A stretch of DNA of 53,932 bases, taken from an uncultured Oscillospiraceae bacterium (lineage in GTDB: Bacteria > Bacillota > Clostridia > Oscillospirales > Oscillospiraceae). How positions within the stretch are numbered: the first letter of the stretch is position 1; each line of letters opens with the position of its first letter. The position numbers were made by a program, and so were the translations under genes. The notes beneath the pieces were generated by a model. That model was not told the DNA's origin. It searched no databases and saw only the letters and a program-made list of their open reading frames with translations. The stretch lies in contig CAJTQP010000007.1 of assembly GCA_910578575.1 (NCBI GenBank), forward strand, positions 1 to 53,932, given 5' to 3'. Of this stretch, positions 31,009 to 39,837 are shown piece by piece.

Positions 31009-33657
31009 TCATTTTCTCACGAACAAAAGACCAAAGGACCGGGGCCCGCAGTTGCTGGCAATGGCGGCGGAGGCCTTTTGCAGATAGACATGCTCAAATG
31101 GCCCATATTGCTGCACAAGCTTTTGCACGTAAGCGAGGCTGGCCTCGTCCATGCCGGCATATACGATGAACAAAATACGCCGGTCAATGGCCCCCGTATG
31201 TTTGAGCATCTTTCGCACATACCGTTTTGCGACCCGGACAAAGCCGCCAATTTCGATGCTGCCCACAGTGATCTTGCTTTTTCTCAGCACCACCACCGGA
31301 TGCAGCAGCAGCGTGTCGCAGAGGACCTGTATCCGTTTGGATACCAGCCCCGCCTGGCACATCATGTGGGTGCTGTCGATGAGGCAGGTGGAGGAGATCC
31401 GGCGCCTGAGGCCTTCCAGGGTCTTGATGATTTCCTCTTTGGTGGCGTGATTTTCTGCCATGGATGCGGCGTATAGTACGGCCAGCCCCAAGCTGCTGGA
31501 GAGATGCCCGGAATCAAAGACCGTGATATTGCTGAAGGATTTTGCGGCCTCCATGGCATTGTGGTATCCCGCGCTGGTATGCTTCGCCATGGTGATGTGG
31601 ATGACGTTCTGCGCCATGGTCAGCTTTTCTGCGAAGAATTTTTCATAGTCCTCCACGTCAGGGGGCTGGGAATACCCGACCTTTCCTGCGGCGAGATGGG
31701 CCACAAATTCGTCGGCCTTCATTTCCAGCTCATCCAAAAAGCGGCCCTGGTCTGTGCAGACGTAGTAGGGACAGGTGGAGATCCCAAACTCCGCCTTTAG
31801 TGACTCCGGCAGATCGCATACGCTGTCGGTGGTAATCATGATGGGGGTCAGCTGTTCCCGGTCAAAGATCAAAATGTCCTTGGTGATTTCCTTTTGGGAG
31901 GAGGTGTTGTTGAGGCGCACCAGCTCCCTGGGGAGAACGCTCAGCACAGCCGCCTCCAGCAAAGCGCCGCTGACCGGCTTGGCCAGGTAGCCATTGAAGC
32001 CCTCCTTTTGGTAGAGAAGCTGGTGCTCGCTCCCCGCGTTGGCGGTCAACGCGATGACAGGCACCTCCTGGCACAGGCCCGCCGGCTGGGTCCGCAGGGT
32101 GTGGAGGCACTGGATCCCGTCCATCTCCGGCATCAGGTGGTCCATTAGGATGCAGTCATAATGCTGGGTCCGGGTCAGCTTGAGACATTCCGCGCCGCTC
32201 AAGGCGGTGTCGATTTGGATCTTCGTCTCGGAAAGCAGCTTGCGTACCACCATCAGGTTCATCTCGTTGTCGTCTACCACCAACAAATGGGCGTTGGGGG
32301 CCTCAAAGCTCTGTTCGTACTGCTCCCCGTCGCTGGCATTCATGTGGGAAGCCAGGATGAAGGTTCCCAACTCCGCATCGTCGATGATGTCCTGCTCCAA
32401 GGTGACGATAAAAGTAGAGCCCTTGGTATAGACGCTGTTGACGCTGATCTCGCCGCCCATCAGGGTCACCAGCTGATGGACGATGCTCAGGCCCAGGCCG
32501 CTGCCCTCGATATGGCGGTTTTTCTTCTCGTCCACCCGCTTGAATGCGTTGAACAGTTCGGGGATATCTTCCCGCTTGATCCCCTGGCCGGTATCCTCCA
32601 CAGAGTACCAGATGCGCACCTTGTTCAAGGAGATGCGCTCACAGCGGGCGGAGAGGGTAATGGTGCCCTCGTTGGTGTATTTGACGGCATTGTTCAACAG
32701 ATTGACCAGGATTTGCTTGATGCGGACCTCGTCGCCGCAGAGCATACTGGGGATGGAGGAATCCACCCGCAGCTGAAAGTCCAGGCCCTTTTCCGTGGCC
32801 TTGATCCATATCATGTTGACGATGTCCGAAAAGAGCTCTCCGGTTTTGTAGGAGGCATTGATGATCTCCATTTTCCCGGATTTCAGCTTGGACAGGTCCA
32901 GGATGTCGTTGATCAACGTCAACAGCATCTTGCTGGCCCCCTGTATGTTCCGTGCGTTCTCCGCGATGCTGTCGGGAATGTTCTCCCGAAGGGTGAGCTC
33001 GTTCAAGCCGATGATGGTATTGATGGGGGTGCGGATCTCATGGCTCATGCTGGTGAAGAAGTGATTCTCCGCCTGATTCAATTCCTCGATCTCTTTTTTC
33101 TGCTGCCGGGAGAGCTGGTTCTCCTTTTCATAGAGGCGGGTCAAAAACAGCAGCAGCACACTGGCCAGGGCCCCCACGATGATGACGGAGGCGGAGGAAT
33201 CCAGGAAAGACCGTCTCAGGGTGTTCTGCGCGACATATTCCGGGAAGTGAAAGGCGGCATAGTAGCACAGCAGGGTCTCGCCTGTGCAGAGCAGGAAAAA
33301 CACGATTTTCCGCTTTCCCACCAGGATAATGCTGATGTAAATGAAGCAGAGCACGAACCATTCCGGCACGCCGCTATAAAATCCCCCTGCCGTGAAAAAG
33401 CTCACCGGGAAGAGCAGGAGCAGCAGCACCGCAATGGTGGTCCCCCCTGCATTGATACAGCCCTTTTTGATGCTGATCTTCATGATGAATGCCATAATCA
33501 CAAGGCTTGCAAGCAGGAGGAGAAGATTTCCAACCCTTCTGCCCATGGGAAGTATAAAAATCAACGCGATCATACAGATGCCCGTGACCAAACAAAACAT
33601 ACGTTCCCGCAAGCTGATTTTATGGTCGTAAATGCTTTCGAGCAATCTTTTTATCAC
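31009..33657 (-). CDS. Hybrid sensor histidine kinase - receiver - DegV fusion
   Basis: An 882-residue multidomain sensor. About five to six membrane helices occupy residues 20-173. The HisKA motif SMSHEIRTP (H206) and the ATPase blocks (LLNNAVKYT, DTGQGI, GSGLGLSIV) complete the kinase core. A receiver domain spans about 457-575 with LLVVDDNEMNL and phosphoacceptor D506. From about residue 604 to the end a DegV-type (EDD fold) lipid-binding domain is visible: TTDSVCDLP, SQPPDVEDY, VFDSGHLSSSLG and a final CGPRSFGLLF. DegV/FakB proteins bind fatty acids for FakA. Fused to a kinase, the domain may sense acyl chains or target the phosphorelay to lipid metabolism. It lies 32 bases after the second hybrid kinase gene. 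The membrane region has no known sensory fold. Confidence 0.85.
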   Translation of the reverse strand: MIKRLLESIYDHKISLRERMFCLVTGICMIALIFILPMGRRVGNLLLLLASLVIMAFIMKISIKKGCINAGGTTIAVLLLLLFPVSFFTAGGFYSGVPEWFVLCFIYISIILVGKRKIVFFLLCTGETLLCYYAAFHFPEYVAQNTLRRSFLDSSASVIIVGALASVLLLFLTRLYEKENQLSRQQKKEIEELNQAENHFFTSMSHEIRTPINTIIGLNELTLRENIPDSIAENARNIQGASKMLLTLINDILDLSKLKSGKMEIINASYKTGELFSDIVNMIWIKATEKGLDFQLRVDSSIPSMLCGDEVRIKQILVNLLNNAVKYTNEGTITLSARCERISLNKVRIWYSVEDTGQGIKREDIPELFNAFKRVDEKKNRHIEGSGLGLSIVHQLVTLMGGEISVNSVYTKGSTFIVTLEQDIIDDAELGTFILASHMNASDGEQYEQSFEAPNAHLLVVDDNEMNLMVVRKLLSETKIQIDTALSGAECLKLTRTQHYDCILMDHLMPEMDGIQCLHTLRTQPAGLCQEVPVIALTANAGSEHQLLYQKEGFNGYLAKPVSGALLEAAVLSVLPRELVRLNNTSSQKEITKDILIFDREQLTPIMITTDSVCDLPESLKAEFGISTCPYYVCTDQGRFLDELEMKADEFVAHLAAGKVGYSQPPDVEDYEKFFAEKLTMAQNVIHITMAKHTSAGYHNAMEAAKSFSNITVFDSGHLSSSLGLAVLYAASMAENHATKEEIIKTLEGLRRRISSTCLIDSTHMMCQAGLVSKRIQVLCDTLLLHPVVVLRKSKITVGSIEIGGFVRVAKRYVRKMLKHTGAIDRRILFIVYAGMDEASLAYVQKLVQQYGPFEHVYLQKASAAIASNCGPRSFGLLFVRK

Positions 33658-33689
33658 CCGATGGTTCCCTCCATTCCAGTTCAGAAAAT

Positions 33690-36221
33690 TTAGATGCCTG
33701 TGATGCGCTGGCAGACCTGGTCATACATTTTCAGCAGCAGGGGGTGATTCGTTTGGATATAGCCGGTATCCTCCGCTTTCCCCGCCTGCTCCAGTTGCTT
33801 GGCCAGCTCTGAGAGCTCCGTTGCGCCGATGGTCAGGGAGGTGCTTTTCAAGGCGTGGACCTTCACGGCGTAGTCCGCCCAGTTGGCCGCATCATACAAG
33901 GCGGCGATCTCCTGGCGTTTCTCCTGCCTTTGGTCGGAGAACATCCGCAGCATGTCCAGGTAAAATTCGTCGTCCCCGCAGCAGTAGTCCAGGCCTAGCT
34001 GGGTGTCGATCCCCGCCTCTGTGAGGGCGGCGTAGGTCATGGACAGTGCGTCCTCTTGGGCATCTGGGGAAACGGCCGCTTCAGGGGCATCTTCCAAAGG
34101 TAGGTCCTGGGCGGTTTCAGCATGGGCGGCTGCCTGCTCGTCCTGGTCTGCGTTCCCCGTGTTGTAGTGGATGCAGTGCTTGGGCAGCACCCGGCGCAGC
34201 ACCCGCTCCAGGACTGTGCGTTCAATGGGCTTGGCCACAAATTCGGTGAATCCCTCGTCCCGGAACATCTCCCTGGCACCGCTGATGGTATTTGCGGTCA
34301 GGGCCACCACCGGCAGGTCCTGGTAAGCGCCGTTGTCGATTTCACGGATCCGGCGCAGGGTCTCGATCCCGTCAAAGCCCGGCATCATGTGATCCAGGAA
34401 GATCATATCGTAGGGGACCAGGGTACATTGCTTCACGGCTTCTTTCCCGCTGAGGCAGGTGTCTACGCTGATCCCATAACTGTCTAAGAACCCCTTGGCC
34501 ACCACAAGGTTCATCTCTTCGTCGTCCACCACCAGAACGCGGACCCCCTCGCAGGAGAAGGGCCTGTGGCCGGTGGCCTGGATTTCGTCAAAGCGATTTT
34601 CCCGCATGTCCCCGTTGAGGAGATTCACAACGGAAATGCCGAAGAAGGGCTTTTGGATCATGAGCAATTTGCTCTCATCGCTGAGGGTAAACTCCTTTTC
34701 CGCGATGACGGCCACTCGTATGGAAGCGGCCAACTCTTCGTAGTAGGCGCTGTTCTCCTCATACTCGGACTGGGCGATGAACACATGGGTCAGATTGTGG
34801 TTGCTCAGCAGCTTCAAAAAGCCCTCGAAGTTGTGTGCCTGATAGCTTTCCAGGCCGAGACCCTGGGCCAAGTGGACGATCAGCTTGTCATAATAGTTGC
34901 TGACCTCGTCGCAGGCGAATCGCTCCGGCCTGAAATAGCATGCCACGCAGAGCTGCTCCGGGTCAGAGAGCACCATGGCCGGGGCATTGTCCGCCACACT
35001 TTGGGGGATGGTGATGCGCGCCTGTAGGCCTCGCTGGTTCTCCTTGCTGTCAAAGTGGATGAACCCACCCATAGACTGTAGAAGCCCACGGGCAATGGGG
35101 ATCCCCAGGCCCAGGCCACCGGCAAAGCGGCTGCTTCCAGAATCCGCCTGATAGAAGTCGTCATCGATCTGGGCGATCTGCGACGGAGTCATCCCAATGC
35201 CGGTGTCATAGACGTCTATGATCAGGTTGATGCCATAGCTCTCTTTCCGGAAGCCAACGCAGACGTCGACCCCGCCTTCCTCGGTGAATTTCATGGAGTT
35301 TTCCAGCAGGATTTTCAGTACGTGAGAAATCTTTTCCGCGTCGCCCACCAGGACCGCCGGGATTTTCGGGTCGACGTCGAAAATCATTTCCAGGTGCCGC
35401 TTGCTGCTCTGCACCACAATGGTAGTGATTACATCATTGAGGACAGAGGAGATGGTATAGGGGGCCTTGGTGGCTGTCAAGGTGCCCTCCACGATTTCGG
35501 TATAATCAAGGATCTTGCTGATCTGGGTGGACAGCCGCTTGCCGGCGATTTGAATGGACTGCACGTCTGCGCGGATTTCCGGGGAGACGTTTTTACCTAG
35601 CGCCACCTCGCTGATCCCAAGGACCATGTTGACGGGGGTGCGCAGCTCATGGGATACGTTGGATAGAAACTCGGCGTTTTGTTGTTCCACCGTTTCCAGC
35701 TGGGACAGGGTATAGTCATACCGCCTGCGCTCTTCGATCCGCCGGTTGATCCGGTACCTGGAAATGGCCATGGCGCCTGCCACGATGATGGCCCCCAGAC
35801 CCAAACGGATCACGTCCTGCACATGGATGCTGGAGGTGATGGTGTGTAAGATCAGGCCATGGTATAGCAGCTCTAATATGTATAAGGAGGCGATCATGTA
35901 CAGCGGCAGGGTTTTGTCCATCATGGAAAAAATCAAAAGCACCATACAGGCCATGGCGGGTATGTCGAACAGGCTGACACTGTGCACGCCAAAGAAGAAG
36001 AAGCCAATCAGCAACAGACCGACGCATAGGTTTTCATAGAGGGCTCTGGAGCCGATCCTTCCAATGTGGAGAAACCACACCAGGGAGTTCCCGATCAAAA
36101 AAATCGGGACCATCCAAAGCTCCCAGGAAAACGCAATGGTAATCAACAGCAGCATCATGCCAACCATGGTGACAACAACGGCCAAAAGCAGATGTTTGCT
36201 TGTCTGCTTGTCCGCCCTCAT
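33690..36221 (-). CDS. Hybrid sensor histidine kinase with receiver and Hpt domains
   Basis: An 843-residue phosphorelay protein. Six or so N-terminal membrane helices lie within residues 10-155. HisKA SNVSHELRTP (H191) and ATPase blocks (LLENSMKFT, DTGIGM, GGLGLGIPI) follow. Residues about 415-535 look like a degenerate receiver without clear phosphoacceptor. A full receiver begins at VRVLVVDDEEMNL with D610. An Hpt domain ends the protein with VHALKSTSLTIGA (H789). Phosphate could pass H191 to D610 to H789 and on to a separate receiver, such as the upstream single-domain regulator, whose stop overlaps its start (ATGA). Confidence 0.9.
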   Translation of the reverse strand: MRADKQTSKHLLLAVVVTMVGMMLLLITIAFSWELWMVPIFLIGNSLVWFLHIGRIGSRALYENLCVGLLLIGFFFFGVHSVSLFDIPAMACMVLLIFSMMDKTLPLYMIASLYILELLYHGLILHTITSSIHVQDVIRLGLGAIIVAGAMAISRYRINRRIEERRRYDYTLSQLETVEQQNAEFLSNVSHELRTPVNMVLGISEVALGKNVSPEIRADVQSIQIAGKRLSTQISKILDYTEIVEGTLTATKAPYTISSVLNDVITTIVVQSSKRHLEMIFDVDPKIPAVLVGDAEKISHVLKILLENSMKFTEEGGVDVCVGFRKESYGINLIIDVYDTGIGMTPSQIAQIDDDFYQADSGSSRFAGGLGLGIPIARGLLQSMGGFIHFDSKENQRGLQARITIPQSVADNAPAMVLSDPEQLCVACYFRPERFACDEVSNYYDKLIVHLAQGLGLESYQAHNFEGFLKLLSNHNLTHVFIAQSEYEENSAYYEELAASIRVAVIAEKEFTLSDESKLLMIQKPFFGISVVNLLNGDMRENRFDEIQATGHRPFSCEGVRVLVVDDEEMNLVVAKGFLDSYGISVDTCLSGKEAVKQCTLVPYDMIFLDHMMPGFDGIETLRRIREIDNGAYQDLPVVALTANTISGAREMFRDEGFTEFVAKPIERTVLERVLRRVLPKHCIHYNTGNADQDEQAAAHAETAQDLPLEDAPEAAVSPDAQEDALSMTYAALTEAGIDTQLGLDYCCGDDEFYLDMLRMFSDQRQEKRQEIAALYDAANWADYAVKVHALKSTSLTIGATELSELAKQLEQAGKAEDTGYIQTNHPLLLKMYDQVCQRITGI

Positions 36222-36583
36222 TTGAGATCAAGCTCCTTTGCGACCCGCTTGAGCAGTTCCTGGGGATAAAAGGGCTTTTTTAAGTAATTCACCGCGCCCA
36301 ACTCGATGGCGCGCATCACATCGTCTGCATCTCCGGAAGCTGTCAGGAAGATCACAGGGACGTCAATGGGAATCTCTTTCATGTGTTCAAAGGTTTCGAT
36401 GCCAGACATGGATGGCATGGCGATATCCAAAAGAACCAGGTCGACTTTTCTGGTTTTCAGCTTGGACAGGGCAGCTTCTCCGGACTCAGCCAGCAGTACG
36501 GCATAAGTTTTCTCCAAAATCTTCTTCGTCCGCATCAAGTTCATTTTGTCGTCATCGACAACTAAGATACATTTCGACAGCAT
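36218..36583 (-). CDS. Single-domain response regulator (CheY-like)
   Basis: A 121-residue receiver with ILVVDDDKMNL, phosphoacceptor aspartate in LVLLDIAMP, the Thr of LTAS and the Lys of LKKPF. There is no output domain, so it probably relays phosphate or acts by protein contact. It overlaps the hybrid kinase by 4 bases and heads a five-gene unit. Start follows AAGGAGG. Confidence 0.92.
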   Translation of the reverse strand: MLSKCILVVDDDKMNLMRTKKILEKTYAVLLAESGEAALSKLKTRKVDLVLLDIAMPSMSGIETFEHMKEIPIDVPVIFLTASGDADDVMRAIELGAVNYLKKPFYPQELLKRVAKELDLK

Positions 36584-36625
36584 ACAGGTTCCTCCTTGTT
36601 CACATTTCTAGGGATTTACCCATCC

Positions 36626-36654
36626 ATTTTAATATGGTGGGACGATAAAATCAA
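36626..36654 (-). promoter_or_regulatory. Promoter of the response regulator / hybrid kinase unit
   Basis: Minus-strand TTGATT (36654-36649), a 17-base spacer and TAAAAT (36631-36626), about 40 bases before the regulator start. Confidence 0.5.
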
Positions 36655-36681
36655 GCCCAATCTGTTGTGGTAGGCAGGGTG

Positions 36682-36728
36682 ATAAAACGATACCCATGGT
36701 ATGAGCCGGTCATGCCATGGGTATCGTT
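36682..36728 (-). terminator. Terminator of the glycine-cleavage operon
   Basis: Perfect 14-base arms AACGATACCCATGG and CCATGGGTATCGTT around a 15-base loop; on the minus strand TTTT follows. The stop codon of the MBL-fold gene sits inside the hairpin. Confidence 0.82.
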
Positions 36729-37450
36729 GACGGATTACTTTCCTCCACCAGCCCCCGGTCGAAAAGAATCACGGACCGGCCGTCTGGTTCCCGGTAGAGG
36801 CTCCGGCAGACCCTTGGTCCGTAGGGGCCCGGATGGGAGGGCGGTTCGGTGCGCAGATGGTCCAGGTGGCGCAGATGGAGCTCCACCTGGGGCTTCCCCA
36901 AGGGGTTCGGGCTGTGGCTGGAGAGGTAGCGGTCGAAGGGCAGCTGCTGCGCTGCTTCCAAGGTCCGGCGCAGTTGGGGCAGGGGGGCCGCCTCCCTGCC
37001 CAGTAGGAGAAGGGTGGGGTTCAATCCGTCCCCGGCCAGCAGCAGCCGTTCCTCCTCCAGCAGTAGGCCCACAGACCCCTGCGTATGCCCCGCCAGGGAG
37101 ACCACCTGGGCCCGAAGCCCCCCAAGGTCAAAGACCGCCCCGACCTCTAGGGGGGTTAGGGCACAGTCCCGCTCGGTCATCCGGCTCTGGGCCTGGATAA
37201 GAGGCCAGTCCAGTGGAGGGGCATAGACCAGGGGAAAGCGGAAGTTCCCGCCAACGTGGTCGCTGTGCCCGTGGCTGTTCAGCACCAAGCAGGGGGTGGA
37301 CAGCCGGGAGGCCACATACGCTGCCAGATCCTGCTTCCCCTGGCCGGTGTCCCAGAGGATGGCCCGGTCCTTCCCCTGGAGCAAGGTGCAATAGACCCGG
37401 TAATCCTCCTCAAAATGCCAGACCCCCGGACAAATTTCCCTGCCGTTCAT
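36710..37450 (-). CDS. MBL-fold hydrolase at the end of the gcv operon
   Basis: A 246-residue metallo-beta-lactamase-fold hydrolase. Metal-ligand motif SHGHSDHVGG (HxHxDH), AGHTQGSVGL and LAGDGL are present, so a di-zinc site of glyoxalase-II type is likely. It starts 6 bases after lpdA and is therefore under the glycine riboswitch. The substrate is unknown; a thioester made during glycine or lipoate metabolism is possible. MBL proteins are not a usual gcv partner. Confidence 0.82.
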   Translation of the reverse strand: MNGREICPGVWHFEEDYRVYCTLLQGKDRAILWDTGQGKQDLAAYVASRLSTPCLVLNSHGHSDHVGGNFRFPLVYAPPLDWPLIQAQSRMTERDCALTPLEVGAVFDLGGLRAQVVSLAGHTQGSVGLLLEEERLLLAGDGLNPTLLLLGREAAPLPQLRRTLEAAQQLPFDRYLSSHSPNPLGKPQVELHLRHLDHLRTEPPSHPGPYGPRVCRSLYREPDGRSVILFDRGLVEESNPSTIPMA

Positions 37451-37456
37451 ATCCCG

Positions 37457-38824
37457 TTATAGCTGCCGCAGTCCCTCCGCGGCACCAAACAGCATTTCGC
37501 TGAAGGTGGGGTGGGGGTGGATGACCGCAGACAGCTCATCCGCCGTGAGGCCCTTCTGGATGGCTAGGGTCAGCTCGCCTACCATGTCTGTGGCGCGGGG
37601 GCAGACCAACTGCGCTCCCAAGAGCTTGCTGTTGGCGCTGTCGATCACCAGCTTCACATAGCCGCTCTCGGTGCCCTCGATGAGGCACTTGCCGTTGGCC
37701 CCGGTGAGATACTTCCCGGTCTTGACAGCGATGCCGGCGGCCTTGGCCCCCTCCTCGGTGAGGCCCACCGAGGCGATCTCCGGGTTGGTGTAGACGCAGC
37801 TGGGCACCACGGACATGTCCAGGGGGGGCTTTTTGCCTGCAATCACTGCCACGGCATTCTCCCCCTGGGCGCTGGCCACATGGGCCAGTTGGATGTTCCG
37901 GGCCTTGGCGTCCCCGATCACATAGACGTGGGGCACGCTGGTGCGGCCGTCTACGTCGCCCACGATGGCCCCCCGCTCCAGTTCCAGGGAGAAGTCCGGC
38001 CCGAAGAGGCCCTCCAGGTTGGCCTTCCGCCCGGCGGCAGCCAGGACTCCTTGGGCGCTTACCGTGTGCGCCTCGCCCTTCTTGTCGGCATAGGTGACGT
38101 GCATGTTCCCAGGGGTGCCTTCGATGTTCTGGACGCTGGCCTTGGCCTCCACCGTGACCCCCTGCTTTTTCAGGATCATGGTCAGGCGCTGGGCGATCTC
38201 CTTGTCCATAAAGGGTAGGATGTGGTCGGCGGCCTCCAGTACCGTTACCTCACAGCCCAGGCAGCGGTAGAGGGTGGCGCATTCCACCCCCACCACGCCG
38301 CCGCCAATGATGATGAGGGAGTCGAAGTTCTGCCCGCCCCCCTCCAGGATATCCCGGCTGTTCCAGACGCCGGGGAGGCGGATGCCGGGGATGGGGGGAT
38401 AGGCCACCTGGGAGCCGGTGGCGATGATGATGTCTTTGACTTCATAAATCTCCCCGTTGCAGGCAATGACCCCGGCAGTTTGGATCTGGGCCTGGCCGGA
38501 GACCACGGTGACTTTGTTGGCCTTCATGAGCTTTTCCACCCCTTGGCGCAGGGTGCTCACCACCTGGTCCTTGCGCTGGTGCATGGCGGCAAAGTCATAG
38601 GTGATATCCTGGGTCTGGATGCCCAAGTTCTGGGCGTGGCCCAGGGAGGCGTAGGTCTCCGCACTGTGGAGCAGGGCCTTGGTGGGCATACAGCCCCGGT
38701 TCAGGCAGGTGCCGCCCAGATCCTCCTGTTCAAACAGGACCACTTGCAGCCCCGCCTTGACTGCTTTCTCCGCAGCCGTATAGCCGCCGGGACCGCCGCC
38801 GATGATGGCAATATCAAAATTCAT
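37457..38824 (-). CDS. lpdA: Dihydrolipoyl dehydrogenase (L-protein)
   Basis: A 455-residue flavoprotein. FAD-binding IIGGGPGGYTAAEKA, the redox disulfide GGTCLNRGCMPTK, a second loop IIGGGVVGVECAT and the C-terminal HPHPTFSE with the catalytic His are all intact. It reoxidises the lipoyl arm of GcvH with NAD+. There is no fused lipoyl domain. It lies 3 bases after lplA and 6 before the MBL gene. Confidence 0.95.
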   Translation of the reverse strand: MNFDIAIIGGGPGGYTAAEKAVKAGLQVVLFEQEDLGGTCLNRGCMPTKALLHSAETYASLGHAQNLGIQTQDITYDFAAMHQRKDQVVSTLRQGVEKLMKANKVTVVSGQAQIQTAGVIACNGEIYEVKDIIIATGSQVAYPPIPGIRLPGVWNSRDILEGGGQNFDSLIIIGGGVVGVECATLYRCLGCEVTVLEAADHILPFMDKEIAQRLTMILKKQGVTVEAKASVQNIEGTPGNMHVTYADKKGEAHTVSAQGVLAAAGRKANLEGLFGPDFSLELERGAIVGDVDGRTSVPHVYVIGDAKARNIQLAHVASAQGENAVAVIAGKKPPLDMSVVPSCVYTNPEIASVGLTEEGAKAAGIAVKTGKYLTGANGKCLIEGTESGYVKLVIDSANSKLLGAQLVCPRATDMVGELTLAIQKGLTADELSAVIHPHPTFSEMLFGAAEGLRQL

Positions 38825-38827
38825 GGG

Positions 38828-39811
38828 TTACTCCTCCATAAGCAATGTCAGGATGCTCTCGATCATGTCCTCCCCAGCGTTAGGCAGGGCCAGGAGCCGT
38901 TGGCGAATAGCTGTGCTCTGCCGGGGACAGCCCTGCAAGGCCTCCGGCACCCGGCGCAAAAATTCCTCCTCCAGGCCGTCAGACCACAGGGCCACCTGGG
39001 TCAAGATACCGTGGCGCTGGCTGTAGTCCAGGCGCAGGATGCCCCAGGGGAAGAGGGCCTCCCGGCTGGTTTCCAGGGGCCGGGTATCCCCGTAAGTCCA
39101 GGCCAGGTCGGAAAAGCGGGCGATGCCCTGGGCCAGGGCTTCCCCGTCCAGATCCCCTTCGGTGAGGGGCTGCACGGGTAGGCCGTAGACCTGGGAAAAG
39201 GCGGTGATCAGCCCTTGCCGCAGTTCCTCCATGGTCAGCTCTGGTCGGAACTCTCGCAAGTTCACTACTCTCGCCCGCACCGACGCAACGCCCTTGGCTT
39301 GCAGCTTCAGGGGGGAGACGTTCAAATACCGCTCCAAAGGGGCCAGGTCCACCGCCACCATCAGGGTCCCGTGGTGGTAGCACTGTTCCCCAGTGCGGTA
39401 GTAGGCGTGGCCGGAGAACTTCCCCCCCTGGACAGTCAGGTCATTGCGCCCGTTCTTCTCCGCCGGGATGCCCAGGGACTGGACCGCCTGGAGGATGGTC
39501 TGGGTCTGCTTCTCCACGTCGTAGTCCCGGTGGACGGTCAAAAAGGTAAAATTCAGGTTCCCCAAATCGTGATAAACCGCCCCACCACCAGACAGACGGC
39601 GGACAAGCTGTCCGCCGTCTGCTTCCAGTGCTTGGACGCGGCATTCGTTGGTTGCGTGCTGGTTGCGCCCGATGACCACGGTGCGCTGGTTCTGCCACAG
39701 ATACAGGATACAGGTACCGGGCTGCACATGGCGCAGAAGATATTCCTCTAAGGCCAGGTTGTGCCGGGGGTCCGTGTTCCGGGTATCGAGCACATACAAC
39801 TCACGAAGCAT
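38828..39811 (-). CDS. lplA: Lipoate-protein ligase
   Basis: A 327-residue ligase of the LplA/LipM fold. The block VRRLSGGGAVYHDLGNLNF and the lysine motif GGKFSGHAYYR are the lipoate/AMP-binding signature; a C-terminal accessory domain is present. It loads scavenged lipoate onto GcvH and other E2-type proteins. Its presence in the operon with gcvH and lpdA couples cofactor attachment to glycine-riboswitch control. The start at 39811 has GGGAGG upstream; 39826 is an in-frame alternative. Confidence 0.92.
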   Translation of the reverse strand: MLRELYVLDTRNTDPRHNLALEEYLLRHVQPGTCILYLWQNQRTVVIGRNQHATNECRVQALEADGGQLVRRLSGGGAVYHDLGNLNFTFLTVHRDYDVEKQTQTILQAVQSLGIPAEKNGRNDLTVQGGKFSGHAYYRTGEQCYHHGTLMVAVDLAPLERYLNVSPLKLQAKGVASVRARVVNLREFRPELTMEELRQGLITAFSQVYGLPVQPLTEGDLDGEALAQGIARFSDLAWTYGDTRPLETSREALFPWGILRLDYSQRHGILTQVALWSDGLEEEFLRRVPEALQGCPRQSTAIRQRLLALPNAGEDMIESILTLLMEE

Positions 39812-39837
39812 ACATGCGCCTCCCATCTCTCATGGCT

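Noticed and set aside
32161..33693. 510-residue plus-strand open frame opposite the kinase-DegV gene
   Set aside because: Shadow frame; kinase motifs are on the other strand.
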